A stretch of 64,000 nucleotides of DNA from NCBI GenBank assembly GCA_964580585.1, contig CAZOKZ010000017.1, forward strand, positions 1-64,000, in the 5' to 3' direction. Each line of letters opens with the position of its first letter. The stretch's first letter is position 1. Shown here piece by piece: positions 1-8,357 of the stretch. A model generated the notes under the pieces. The model worked only from the letters and a program-made list of their open reading frames with translations, was not told the DNA's origin and did not search any database. Made by a program: the position numbers and the translations under genes. Origin of the DNA: CAZOKZ01 sp964580585. Lineage in GTDB: Bacteria > Sumerlaeota > Sumerlaeia > SLMS01 > JAHLLQ01.

Positions 1-1
1 C

Positions 2-451
2 GAACCCGGCGAGGGCGTCGTGAAGACGACGTTGGAAGGCTTTCAAAGCTTGATCCCTCTCGCTTCACCCGCAGGGCCGCCAGTCATTGACGACTCGGTG
101 GGAGGCGACGGCGATGGTCTTATCGAACTGGGTGAATCGAACTTTTCCATCCTCTTCCCCGTTCGCAATGTGGGCGAAACCACGCTAACTGGAGTAAATG
201 CGACATTCTCATCGACCGATCCAGATGTGATCCCGGGCGACTTTGAAACAATTTATCCCGCGATGATCAGTGGATCGATCAACGACCCAGAAACGGTGTT
301 CAACTTCAGCATCGGACCCGGACATCAGTTCGGAACCCCAGTGCCTGTTAGTATCAGCCTGACGCTGCCCAATGATGGCGGAACGCGGGACTATACATAC
401 CAACTGGAAACGGAATCACCAACAGCGTCGGGTTACTGGGCAATACAATGA
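2..451 (+). CDS. C-terminal part of a secreted protein with a CARDB-like beta-sandwich domain (5' end outside window)
   Basis: The reading frame is open to the left edge, so the apparent GTG at 20 is probably internal and the gene starts outside the window. The visible 150 residues contain the pattern GDGDGLIELGES...FPVRNVGETTLTGVNATFSSTDPDV, followed by a glycine/threonine-rich strand region. This resembles the CARDB/'proper treatment of a gap in gene expression' type beta-sandwich found near the C-terminus of extracellular bacterial peptidases and adhesins. The protein ends with SGYWAIQ. No catalytic residues are visible in this part. The next gene starts 81 bp downstream on the same strand and is also secreted, so the two may be co-transcribed. 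Function of the whole protein cannot be told from this fragment. Confidence 0.6.
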   Translation, partial: EPGEGVVKTTLEGFQSLIPLASPAGPPVIDDSVGGDGDGLIELGESNFSILFPVRNVGETTLTGVNATFSSTDPDVIPGDFETIYPAMISGSINDPETVFNFSIGPGHQFGTPVPVSISLTLPNDGGTRDYTYQLETESPTASGYWAIQ

Positions 452-532
452 TGGAAAACTACGATTGAAAAGGGACGAATCATCGGCTGAACGAAAAACA
501 CCTGACGATATGAAATTACATGGAGAATTGAA

Positions 533-2653
533 ATGCTCACCGGAAATAAACTCGATTCGCTGCTCGCGCGCATAACGGCAGTCGCACTATGTTTGCTGTC
601 CACATCCCTTGCTCACGCCACACCTTCTTTGTCGCGCAGCACGTTCGAGCCGGGCGCGCGCGTGGGGGACGGAGGCGGCCTTTCGCTTTCTGGCACGGCA
701 GGTCAGCCGGACGCGGCGCCGACCTCGTATGCGGGTTCGACGGGCATGACGGGCGGTTTCTGGGCGTTGTTTGAAAAGTCGGCGTCTCAGTTTGTGCTCG
801 ATAGTTTCACGGTGGTGGATCAAGGACACGGGCAGCCGCCAATCGTTACGTGGACGACGACGTCGGAGCTCGATCTGGCCGGTTTTCGCCTGTATCGCGG
901 CGTTTACGTGGCGGGCGCGTGGACGGTGGGGACGGAGTTGACTTCGTCGCTGATCACGCGCCAGGGGACGGACTCGACGGGCGCCACGTATCAGTTCACG
1001 GACCCGGTTCCGTATTTCTACGGGTCGGGCGAACGCGCGTATTTTATCGAAGATGAAAACGCAGTTGGCGATACGTCGTTCACGGGTCCGGCGCTCTTTT
1101 ACATGGATGATACGATAGCTCCGCTGGAACTTTGCGGGCTTGAACTCTCGGTTTTCGGTCCGTCGATCGTGAGTGGGACGGAGGCGTACTTCAGCGTTGG
1201 CTTTAATGAGCCGGTTCAGAATATCGATACGTCGGTGTTCAACATTTCGGGTCCGGGAACGGTGGACGAAGTAACCCCCTCCGCGCAACCGGATACGGAT
1301 TTTCTGATCAAGGTTTCCGCAACGGGGCTGGGCGACGTGACGCTCAGTTACGGCAATCCAAATCAAATTACGGATGTGGTCGGCAACGCATTTGCGGACA
1401 TTAATAATTCCTCGGGGACGGTGACTTTCATCGACACATCGGCAACGCAAATCGGCAATCGCATCGCCGATGGGGACGGAGCACTGAACGATCGTTTTGG
1501 CGCGTCAATAGCGGCTAGCGGCGAGATTTTACTGGTCGGCTCGCCAAACGACGACGACGCGGCAAGCAACGCGGGGACGGTGTTTGTTTTCGAGCGCGAC
1601 AGCACGTCGTCGTTTACCGAAAAACAAAAACTAATCGCTTCGAACGCGACGTTCAACGACCGCTTTGGCGAGGCCGTCGGGATCAGCGGCGATTGGGCGG
1701 TTGTTGGCGCACCGTACGCCGACACGGCGGGATCGGACTCGGGCACGGCGTACGTTTTCCACCGCGAAGGCGGCGTTTGGAGCGAACATTCGCAACTGAT
1801 TTCTCCCAGCAGTTTTACGTACCATCGATTCGGCTCATCCGTTGGTATCAGCGGTAACACGATCGTCGTCGGCGCACCGCTTGGTTACTCCGTCCCCGGC
1901 GGCGTTTACCGAAGTGGACTCGCGCACGTGTTCGAATACGACGCGTGCAACGAAACGTGGAACGAAACCGATATCCTGCAAGCCAGCGATGCGACTGCAA
2001 ACGACAACTATGGTACCTCGGTTGCCATCGCTGGCACGCGCATCGTTGTAGGCGCGCCGTTCGACGACGACAATGGCAGTTCCACCGGCAGTGCGTACCT
2101 GTTCACGCGCATTGCGGGTTCCTGGATCGAAACGACGAAGATTAATCACACTGCCCCTGTGCGTTACGATTACTTTGGCCAATCGGTTGCAATAAGCGAA
2201 ACGGGGACGGAGTTGGTCGTTGGCGCGCCGGGACGTGACGGTGTTGGGTTAAACGAAGGCGGCGCGTATGTTTTCGAACGCGTGGCATTCAATTGGTCGC
2301 AAACCGACGAACTGGTTGCCAGTGATGCGACTAACTACGACGCATTCGGGCAGTCGGTCGGTATTACAACGGGGACGGTGATCGTCGGCGCGTACAAAGA
2401 CGACACCGCGCAACTCGACGCCGGCAGCGCGTATGTTTTCACAGGTGACGCAGGCAGTTATGCGGAAATCATTCACACCTTGCCCGATTCGGACGACCAG
2501 GGACGGAGCGACAATTACGGTTCCGCCGTCGCCGCCAGCGGCAATACCGCTTACGTCGGTTCATCGTTCGGCAACGATCAAACGCTGGGCGTCACCGGCT
2601 CAACCAACACCGGCAGCGCGTACGCTTACCGAATGGATCAACTCGGTCCGTAA
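533..2653 (+). CDS. Secreted FG-GAP repeat (integrin alpha-like beta-propeller) protein
   Basis: 706 residues. A hydrophobic N-terminal segment (about residues 10-29, ending AHA) looks like a Sec signal peptide, and GGAG lies 8 nt before the ATG. Residues 30-85 carry a GGGLSLSGTAGQPDA...GFWAL segment, and residues about 85-180 a fibronectin/beta-sandwich-like stretch. From about residue 305 to the end there are roughly seven FG-GAP blades, each with a core like DRFGASIA...VVGAP.DD......GSAYVF. This indicates an extracellular beta-propeller probably used for adhesion or surface display. The coding sequence holds six exact copies of the 9-mer GGGACGGAG in different reading frames (see findings). 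No enzyme motif is seen. Confidence 0.8.
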   Translation: MLTGNKLDSLLARITAVALCLLSTSLAHATPSLSRSTFEPGARVGDGGGLSLSGTAGQPDAAPTSYAGSTGMTGGFWALFEKSASQFVLDSFTVVDQGHGQPPIVTWTTTSELDLAGFRLYRGVYVAGAWTVGTELTSSLITRQGTDSTGATYQFTDPVPYFYGSGERAYFIEDENAVGDTSFTGPALFYMDDTIAPLELCGLELSVFGPSIVSGTEAYFSVGFNEPVQNIDTSVFNISGPGTVDEVTPSAQPDTDFLIKVSATGLGDVTLSYGNPNQITDVVGNAFADINNSSGTVTFIDTSATQIGNRIADGDGALNDRFGASIAASGEILLVGSPNDDDAASNAGTVFVFERDSTSSFTEKQKLIASNATFNDRFGEAVGISGDWAVVGAPYADTAGSDSGTAYVFHREGGVWSEHSQLISPSSFTYHRFGSSVGISGNTIVVGAPLGYSVPGGVYRSGLAHVFEYDACNETWNETDILQASDATANDNYGTSVAIAGTRIVVGAPFDDDNGSSTGSAYLFTRIAGSWIETTKINHTAPVRYDYFGQSVAISETGTELVVGAPGRDGVGLNEGGAYVFERVAFNWSQTDELVASDATNYDAFGQSVGITTGTVIVGAYKDDTAQLDAGSAYVFTGDAGSYAEIIHTLPDSDDQGRSDNYGSAVAASGNTAYVGSSFGNDQTLGVTGSTNTGSAYAYRMDQLGP

Positions 2654-2674
2654 ACGGAAAATCAAACAACGAGC

Positions 2675-2718
2675 CCCCCTCCGTCCCTATGCAAAACAAC
2701 GCATGCGGACGGAGGGGG
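2675..2718. repeat. Perfect 12-bp inverted repeat built on the GGGACGGAG oligomer
   Basis: CCCCCTCCGTCC (2675-2686) pairs perfectly with GGACGGAGGGGG (2707-2718). The loop can pair again through ATGC (2689-2692) with GCAT (2701-2704). It lies 22 bp after the FG-GAP gene stop. No T-run follows, so it is not a classic intrinsic terminator, although it could still act as a 3' end or block read-through. The arm sequence is the same oligomer that recurs in genes throughout the window. Confidence 0.8.
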
Positions 2719-2817
2719 TTCATCATGTTCGACTTTGTGCATTGTTATTATGAACCGCGCTACATCGCACAGGTCAAATTTATGGATGGCAGATTCGAAT
2801 ATCGTAAGCGCGGCTAA

Positions 2818-3240
2818 ATATCGATCCCATCGTTTTATCCGTTGGTATTGATGGCGGCGCTGACGGGCAGCCGACGTGGTGTGCTGATCGAAATGGAAGT
2901 TTGCGATTTTGACCCCGAACATCAAACGCTCGAAGCCAGACCGGAAATCCGTAAACGTGGCAAAGGACATCTTTACCACCTTCCACCAATTGCCGTGCAA
3001 TGCCTGATGGCGATAACTCGCAATCGCCAGCCCAACGAGCGATTGTTCGTCAACGATGAAGGAATGCCATTTACGCCGAAATCGTTCGAGTTACCGGACA
3101 ATCAGGAAAAACCATCGCCGTGGCGCGTTTGATTTCGATTATCTTGAGAGGACACGAAACGAGGCAAAATCCCTCGCGGAACACCTTCAAAAAACAATTT
3201 CGACGAATTCTTGCACAAAAACAGGCACAAATAAAAAACT
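2818..3240 (+). pseudogene. Remnant of a tyrosine recombinase/phage integrase
   Basis: Translation from about 2818 to 3132 reads SFYPLVLMAALTGSRRG, then a run of the DFDPEHQTL and RKRGKGHLYHLPPIAVQCLMA type. This matches the middle of the catalytic domain of tyrosine recombinases: the first active-site Arg in the TGxRRGE box, then the beta-hairpin and KTGKxRxVPL region. The N-terminal domain is missing and a stop precedes the match at 2815. The frame ends at 3132 before any recognisable box II (HxLRHT) or the catalytic Tyr. It lies directly downstream of the 3' end of tRNA-Ser, the usual place for a tRNA-targeting integrase. It is therefore read as a decayed integrative element. The 3' limit is uncertain. 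Confidence 0.65.
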
Positions 3241-3281
3241 GCCCGACGCTAAGTCCGGCAGTCTCAGTAATTGGAAAATCC

Positions 3282-3371
3282 TGGCGGAGAGGGCGGGATT
3301 CGAACCCGCGATAGCTGTTACACTATACACGCGTTCCAGGCGTGCGCCTTAAACCACTCGGCCACCTCTCC
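3282..3371 (-). tRNA. tRNA-Ser (anticodon GGA)
   Basis: Reading the minus strand gives a 90-nt class II tRNA. The acceptor is GGAGAGG pairing with CCTCTCC, the D-region is GTGGCCGAGTGG, and the anticodon loop CCTGGAACG contains GGA. A long variable arm follows, then the T-loop GGTTCGAATCC, discriminator G and an encoded CCA. The long variable arm and GGA anticodon identify serine (UCC/UCU codons). The 3' end faces the integrase remnant. Confidence 0.97.
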
Positions 3372-3559
3372 GCAACAAGGGCAAATAGAAACGCGCGGGT
3401 TGCCGGGGCAGGTCAATTGGAAACTGATGGGGTAATCGTTATTTCGTTCTCGATCACGCGTTGGGCCTTGACGAGCTGGGGCGGCTCTTCCTAGCATCCT
3501 CTTAAATTTGGTAGGAATTGATTCCTATATGAATCTCTATAGATACACGCGGTAATCGA

Positions 3560-4960
3560 TTGGATTCCGAACCTCCTAGTCGTTCGACACGTTTCTTTCT
3601 CGTCATGGGTTGTCTGGCCAGCTTGGCTGTGGCGGTGCCGTTGCTTGCAGCAGCGCCTTCGACTTCGGCTGAAACTGCGGGCTCCTCTTCCGTCACCCAG
3701 TTGTTGCTGTTGATCGGCATCTTTGGCGTGGCGGGTACTTTATTTTACCTTGTTCAGTCGGCGTCCAGCGCACGTGGCCGCCTCAACGGTGTCAATTCAA
3801 ACGGGCGGGCGGATTTTACCGAGTTGGTGGATGTCTCTTTGCAAGAGGGGGCGCATTTTTTTGAGCGTCTTTGCTGGGCATCCGCTTTGTTGTGCAACAT
3901 CGCCACCGCTGTGCTGGCGATTCACCTCGGAACGCGTCTCATTCCGAATCACGTCCTGGTGGCAACGTTGGTACCGGCATTTGTCGTTGTTACCGCTCAA
4001 TTTCTCCTGTTGGATATCATGGCCCGTCATATCGGGTTGGTTCGCTCGGACTGGGTATTGCGTTGGTTGGCGCCGCCTGTGACGGTTCTCAGTTACCCCA
4101 TTCGACCGTTTCTCGCATTACTCTTCAAAATTGCCGACGCCGCTCGTCCTTCGGACATGGCACTGTTTCGCGTGGTCCAAAACCCCGAATTGCGGATGTT
4201 GCCTCATGTTCGAGGCGTGGACCGCGTCGTCGAAGAAGAAGCCGTGGAAATGATCGACTCGGTACGCGAATTCACCGAGAGCATTGCGCGCGACATCATG
4301 ACGCCACGCACCGAAATCGACGGTGTGGCGCTCGATACGCCGCGTGACGCGCTGATGAATAAATTACACGACACGCACAACAGCCGTTTGATCGTGTATG
4401 AAAGCAACCTGGATCACATCGTCGGGTTTCTATTAGCGAAAGAAGTGCTTCTCAACGATCCACGCAATCCGTTCGACCTCATTCGCAAACCTCTGGAGAT
4501 TTCTGTCACCACGCGATTGCCTGACGTGCTTGTCCAGATGCGCCAGAAACGCTCCTATCTCGCTGTCGTGTTGGACGAATACGGTGGAACGGCAGGAATA
4601 CTGACGTTGCACGACCTGTTCGAGGCCATCATTGGCGAACACCTCTCCGACGAAGAAGAGGAAGACGAACTTTGGATTGAGACAGACGGACCGGATCGCG
4701 CGCGCTTGTCGGGTCGCGTCGAGCTTTGGGAAATTAACCAGGAACTCGATTTAGCACTCGACGAAGCGGTGGCTCGCACGATTGGCGGATACCTGATGTA
4801 TCGCTTTGGGCGCCTGCCCCAAGTTGGCGACCAATGGGCAGTCGATGGGGGCAATTTCACCGTTGGCGAAATCGTCAACAACCGAATTGAAACGTTGACG
4901 TTTGACCGTGATCCGAACGCCCGCGAATTGCGGTCGAAGATGGGGGAGGAAACCTCATGA
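3560..4960 (+). CDS. CorC/HlyC-type membrane protein with paired CBS domains (first of two paralogues)
   Basis: 466 residues. Hydrophobic segments lie at about residues 10-30, 45-65, 105-125 and 130-155, giving a membrane N-terminal part. A CBS pair follows (about residues 245-370), with typical strings ARDIMTPRTEI and LAVVLDEYGGTAGILTLHDLFEAIIGE. A C-terminal CorC_HlyC domain (about 385-455) includes the IGGYLMYRFGRLPQVGD pattern. The family includes hemolysin-C-like and magnesium/cobalt efflux-associated proteins. Its role is probably ion transport or regulation by nucleotide binding. The TTG at 3560 gives the longest frame; ATG 3605 is an alternative, and neither has a clear ribosome binding site. 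The gene overlaps the next by ATGA (4957-4960). Confidence 0.85.
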   Translation: MDSEPPSRSTRFFLVMGCLASLAVAVPLLAAAPSTSAETAGSSSVTQLLLLIGIFGVAGTLFYLVQSASSARGRLNGVNSNGRADFTELVDVSLQEGAHFFERLCWASALLCNIATAVLAIHLGTRLIPNHVLVATLVPAFVVVTAQFLLLDIMARHIGLVRSDWVLRWLAPPVTVLSYPIRPFLALLFKIADAARPSDMALFRVVQNPELRMLPHVRGVDRVVEEEAVEMIDSVREFTESIARDIMTPRTEIDGVALDTPRDALMNKLHDTHNSRLIVYESNLDHIVGFLLAKEVLLNDPRNPFDLIRKPLEISVTTRLPDVLVQMRQKRSYLAVVLDEYGGTAGILTLHDLFEAIIGEHLSDEEEEDELWIETDGPDRARLSGRVELWEINQELDLALDEAVARTIGGYLMYRFGRLPQVGDQWAVDGGNFTVGEIVNNRIETLTFDRDPNARELRSKMGEETS

Positions 4961-6315
4961 CATTGATTTGGAGTGCCGCCTGCCTCTTCTTCCTGATCGG
5001 TTTTGCGATGCGGACGTGGGGCGAGATCGTTGAAATGCGTCACCTGCGTCTGGCAACGTTGCTGCTGGGCGGGGGAGAAAACGATGATCGTTCCAACGAA
5101 CCTGTTTACCTCGGCACGGTGATTCGTCGCACGCGGATGTGTCTTGGCGCGGCCAAAGTTGTGCGAATCGCCGCCTTGTTTTTGCTCATTCCCTCGACAG
5201 TGATTTTGATCCGGGCGCTCGTGTTTGGTGAAATGGCGGGAACACAAAACCAGATTATTTTAGCAGACGTTTTGGCAATCGTCTCGTTGTTTATTCTGTT
5301 TCTGGGACTGCACGGGTTGGCCTTGTGGAGTACGGGCCGCGTGTTTGCTTCCAACGAACCGATTGAACCGCCCGCCTGGGTGCTCGACCGCGAAGTTCCC
5401 GCGCCGTTGCTGATGATGAGCGGTTGGTATGTTTGGGAACGTATCGTAACCTTGTTCGATTTCGCCCTGGCAGGGATAAACGCCAGTCGTCCCCAAGCGC
5501 AGCTTGTTGAAAAAGACGATGCCGTGCGACTCGACGTGTCCATGCCTCACGCCGCTAATCAACCCGACACCGTGCGTTCGATTACCACGGTGAAAAAGAA
5601 AAAAGGCGAACGCACCGAGCATGATATGATTCGCGCAATCCAACGACTCGACCGCACGTTTGTGCGCGAAATCATGCGCCCCATCAACCAGGTTACAGCC
5701 ATTCGCCTGCGTGATTATAACCCGCGCTTGTTTCTTCAACTTTCACGTCGCACAGGATTTACGCGCATCCCCTGTTACCGGGATCAAATTACGAACCTGA
5801 TCGGTTTCATCAACGTGTACGATATTTTAGACGCGGACGAAACACCCCATAGTCTTGAGGCAATCGTTACGAAACCTCTCTTCGTTCCGGAAGTCGCCCG
5901 CGTAAACAATATCCTGAGTGAAATGATCGCCAAGCGCCAACACGTCGCGATTGTGTTCGACGAATTCGGCGGCACATCCGGCTGGCTTTCACGCGAAGAT
6001 ATCTTCGAGGAAATCATTGGCGATGTTGAGGACGAATACGAACGTCCGCGCCAGATGATTCTGGAGGTCAAAAACGGCTTCCTGGTTGATCCTTCGACTG
6101 ACCTGGATGATTTACGCGATGAAATTGGATTGGCGCTTCCGAAAACCAACTGCGACACGTTGGCTGGTTACGTGTACAATCGGTTGGGACGCGTGCCGAG
6201 GCGTGGAGAAACGATCGAAGAAAAAGGCTGGCGTATCCGGGTAGCAGGCATGGATAACCACCGCATTCGCAAACTGCGTTTGACTCCGCCAAAGTCCGAA
6301 TCCCCAACGTCTTGA
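4957..6315 (+). CDS. CorC/HlyC-type membrane protein with paired CBS domains (second paralogue)
   Basis: 452 residues, translationally coupled to the gene before it by a 4-bp overlap. Membrane segments are at about residues 3-20, 68-90, 105-130 and 150-170. The CBS region (about 225-350) contains VREIMRPINQVTAI and VAIVFDEFGGTSGWLSREDIFEEIIGD. The C-terminal domain contains TLAGYVYNRLGRVPRRGE. It has the same order of domains as its neighbour but clearly diverged sequence, so the pair looks like an old tandem duplication that may form a heterodimer through the CBS domains. The second protein has a longer linker with a basic VKKKKGER stretch between membrane part and CBS pair. The transported substrate cannot be inferred. 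Confidence 0.85.
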   Translation: MTLIWSAACLFFLIGFAMRTWGEIVEMRHLRLATLLLGGGENDDRSNEPVYLGTVIRRTRMCLGAAKVVRIAALFLLIPSTVILIRALVFGEMAGTQNQIILADVLAIVSLFILFLGLHGLALWSTGRVFASNEPIEPPAWVLDREVPAPLLMMSGWYVWERIVTLFDFALAGINASRPQAQLVEKDDAVRLDVSMPHAANQPDTVRSITTVKKKKGERTEHDMIRAIQRLDRTFVREIMRPINQVTAIRLRDYNPRLFLQLSRRTGFTRIPCYRDQITNLIGFINVYDILDADETPHSLEAIVTKPLFVPEVARVNNILSEMIAKRQHVAIVFDEFGGTSGWLSREDIFEEIIGDVEDEYERPRQMILEVKNGFLVDPSTDLDDLRDEIGLALPKTNCDTLAGYVYNRLGRVPRRGETIEEKGWRIRVAGMDNHRIRKLRLTPPKSESPTS

Positions 6316-6337
6316 TTTGCACCCCCATAGGCTGCTC

Positions 6338-7207
6338 ATGTTTTTTCAAGTACTAAAACAATTTTTCTGGGATCTGTTCGATCACCTGGGCCGGTTGCTG
6401 ACAATCAACCTGCTTTTGGTGTTAACCGTTTTGCCCGCCTGTTTGTTCTCCATCTCAATTTTTTTCGGCTTTTTACACGCGCGTCCCGAACTCAGCGTCC
6501 CTTACGGACTCGTGCTGATCTTGCTTTTGTTGCCATTTTTCGGCGCCCTTGTTTTCTCGGGATTATTGACATTCGGACACGATATCAGCCTGGAAAAGGA
6601 CCCCCCGTTGCGCCGATATTTCACGGGAATTTGCGCGTGCGGAGGGCGGGTTTTTCATTACCTTGCTTTCTCAGGCGCGGTGCTTGGATTGGTCTGGATC
6701 AGCCTCTGGTTTTACTGTCTCAGCGACCAATTGCCAGAAAGCATGCGCTACGTCGGTTATGGAATAGGCGGAATTTGTCTATGGATTGGTATTGGTTGGA
6801 TTGGCATGATGATACACGCGTTGCCAATCGTTGCGCGTGAAAAGAAAACCCTGCGAGCGGTAATGAAACAAAGCTTTCTCCTCCTGCTGCGTTACCCGTT
6901 CTTAACTTTCGGCGTATTTCTTGCCGTCGTCTTGTTTATGGCTGCCGGAGTGGCGTTACGTTTGGTTGGTGTTGTGTTATTCGGTTTCACATTGCCGGCG
7001 TTGATGATCAACAGCCTGCACGACGTGATTTTCGATTTCGAAGCCCAGCGTGCGGAACTGGCAGCAGAATCGGATGGCAACCAATCGATGCGCCCTGCAT
7101 CGTGGAAACAGATTCACGCGAAACAGGCCGAACGCGAAGAAGAGAAAATGAAAAAATCCCGGTACAACCGCGGGTGGGCGGATATCATGCGGCCCTGGGA
7201 AATGTAA
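6338..7207 (+). CDS. YesL/DUF624-like integral membrane protein
   Basis: 289 residues from ATG 6338; a TTG at 6317 would add seven residues and sits 1 bp after the previous stop. The N-terminus MFFQVLKQFFWDLFDHLGRL followed by about five to six hydrophobic helices resembles the DUF624/YesL family of small polytopic proteins. Members of that family often lie near sugar transport genes, but their function is unknown. The last 60 residues are a charged cytoplasmic tail with the lysine-rich KQAEREEEKMKKS run. It probably belongs to the same transcription unit as the CBS proteins. Confidence 0.6.
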   Translation: MFFQVLKQFFWDLFDHLGRLLTINLLLVLTVLPACLFSISIFFGFLHARPELSVPYGLVLILLLLPFFGALVFSGLLTFGHDISLEKDPPLRRYFTGICACGGRVFHYLAFSGAVLGLVWISLWFYCLSDQLPESMRYVGYGIGGICLWIGIGWIGMMIHALPIVAREKKTLRAVMKQSFLLLLRYPFLTFGVFLAVVLFMAAGVALRLVGVVLFGFTLPALMINSLHDVIFDFEAQRAELAAESDGNQSMRPASWKQIHAKQAEREEEKMKKSRYNRGWADIMRPWEM

Positions 7208-7236
7208 ACGATTCCAAATAGAACAAAGGAGTTCTT

Positions 7237-8064
7237 ATGTCGAACACCTCCGTATTATTTTCAGGTATTCCAGGCAGAATGGCCAGTGAAGTCGCCCTCG
7301 CCGTTCTGAAATCCAGCGCGCGTACAGGTTTATCGCTGGCAGAAATCGCTCTGACAGACGAAAGTTGCCCTTACAAAACGGCGGCTGTGGGCGAGCACGA
7401 ATTCACGCTTGTCAAACCTTCGCAACGCGAGGCGCTCGATGTGCCTGCCGGTACGATTGCGGTTGATTTCACCTGGCCTGAATCCGCACTGGTGAACATC
7501 GAGTATTTCACCTCGAAAAAAATCCCCTTTGTCATAGGAACCACCGGTTACGACCAGGCAAAGGCGCGCGCCATGGTCGAAGCCAGCGGTGTTCCCGCCG
7601 TGATCGCCCCCAACATGGCTATACCGATCGTCCTGATGCAGATTGCCCTCGATTATCTCGCGGCGAATTTTCCCGGTGCGTTGGCCGGATATCAATTCAG
7701 CGTATCGGAGTCGCACCAATCGACCAAAAAAGACACCAGCGGCACGGCCAAGGCCGTGGTGGGGGATTTCGCCAAACTGGGTCTGCCCATCACAACCGAC
7801 CAGATCCAGATGATCCGCGACCCGAAAACGCAAACCGAACAACTCGGGGTGCCGGAAGAATTCCTGACCGGTCACGCCTATCACTATTACGAAATGACAT
7901 CGGAAAGTGGTGACGTTCGCATGAAACTCTCGCACGAAATCAATGGTCGTGGCGTTTACACCCATGGGTCGGTAACGGCAGTTGAGTTCCTGTCCCGCCG
8001 CATGGCCGAAGGCGTGGGCGGCAAAGTGTTCACCATGATGGATGTCATGCGCGACATGCAGTAA
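7237..8064 (+). CDS. dapB: 4-hydroxy-tetrahydrodipicolinate reductase, plant/Fibrobacter type
   Basis: 275 residues with AAAGGAG seven nt before the ATG. It catalyses reduction of hydroxy-tetrahydrodipicolinate in the diaminopimelate/lysine pathway. The nucleotide-binding loop is GIPGRMA (10-16), and GTTGYD at 101-106 is the family's conserved loop. The catalytic region reads SESHQSTKKDTSGTA (157-171) rather than the common bacterial E.HH..K.DAPSGTA. The stretch from QIQMIRDPK to GHAYHYYEMTSESGDV also follows the plant enzyme pattern. This places it in the plant-type subgroup known from Arabidopsis and Fibrobacter rather than the usual bacterial one. The next step up the pathway, dapA, lies 293 bp downstream. 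The gap holds a long hairpin element beginning directly at the stop codon, so the two genes may have separate transcripts. Confidence 0.92.
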   Translation: MSNTSVLFSGIPGRMASEVALAVLKSSARTGLSLAEIALTDESCPYKTAAVGEHEFTLVKPSQREALDVPAGTIAVDFTWPESALVNIEYFTSKKIPFVIGTTGYDQAKARAMVEASGVPAVIAPNMAIPIVLMQIALDYLAANFPGALAGYQFSVSESHQSTKKDTSGTAKAVVGDFAKLGLPITTDQIQMIRDPKTQTEQLGVPEEFLTGHAYHYYEMTSESGDVRMKLSHEINGRGVYTHGSVTAVEFLSRRMAEGVGGKVFTMMDVMRDMQ

Positions 8065-8065
8065 A

Positions 8066-8190
8066 CAGGAACTCCCTGAAATTCCAAACTCATCGTTGCG
8101 CATCGGACTCGGGCTCAGGTCTCGTACCGATGCACGCTCCCTTCGCCCTTGCCTTGCGCGCCTCGATTTTGAAAATACAGGAAGTTCCTC
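8066..8190. repeat. Long hairpin element, copy A
   Basis: Left arm GGAACTCCCTGAAATTCCAA (from 8068) pairs imperfectly with the right arm TTTTGAAAATACAGGAAGTTCC (8167-8188). Between the arms lies the core GTTGCGCATCGGACTCGGG (8095-8113) and a GCCTTGCGCGCCTCGAT segment. The same core and layout recur at 20184-20308 and, inverted and shortened, at 35477-35544. The element begins one base after the dapB stop. Confidence 0.75.
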
Positions 8191-8357
8191 GATCGATTCA
8201 ATTTTATTCTGGAATCGCCCCAAATCATCCCTTCCGCAAAGGGCTTTATTGTACCGCTAGAAAAAAATCGGATTGTTCGTGAACAGTGTTTGCATTGGAA
8301 CGGTCACTTGTTGCATAGTTTATACGCTTTTTTATTTCACCTAAGGATGTTTACATC

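Noticed and set aside
587..1450. Long open frame on the minus strand (287 codons)
   Set aside because: It is antisense to the FG-GAP gene and its translation is arginine-rich low-complexity sequence without any motif; the plus frame has a signal peptide and clear repeats.
2842..3132. Open frame that could be read as a small intact recombinase
   Set aside because: It lacks the N-terminal domain, box II and the catalytic tyrosine, and a stop precedes the match, so it is listed as a pseudogene.
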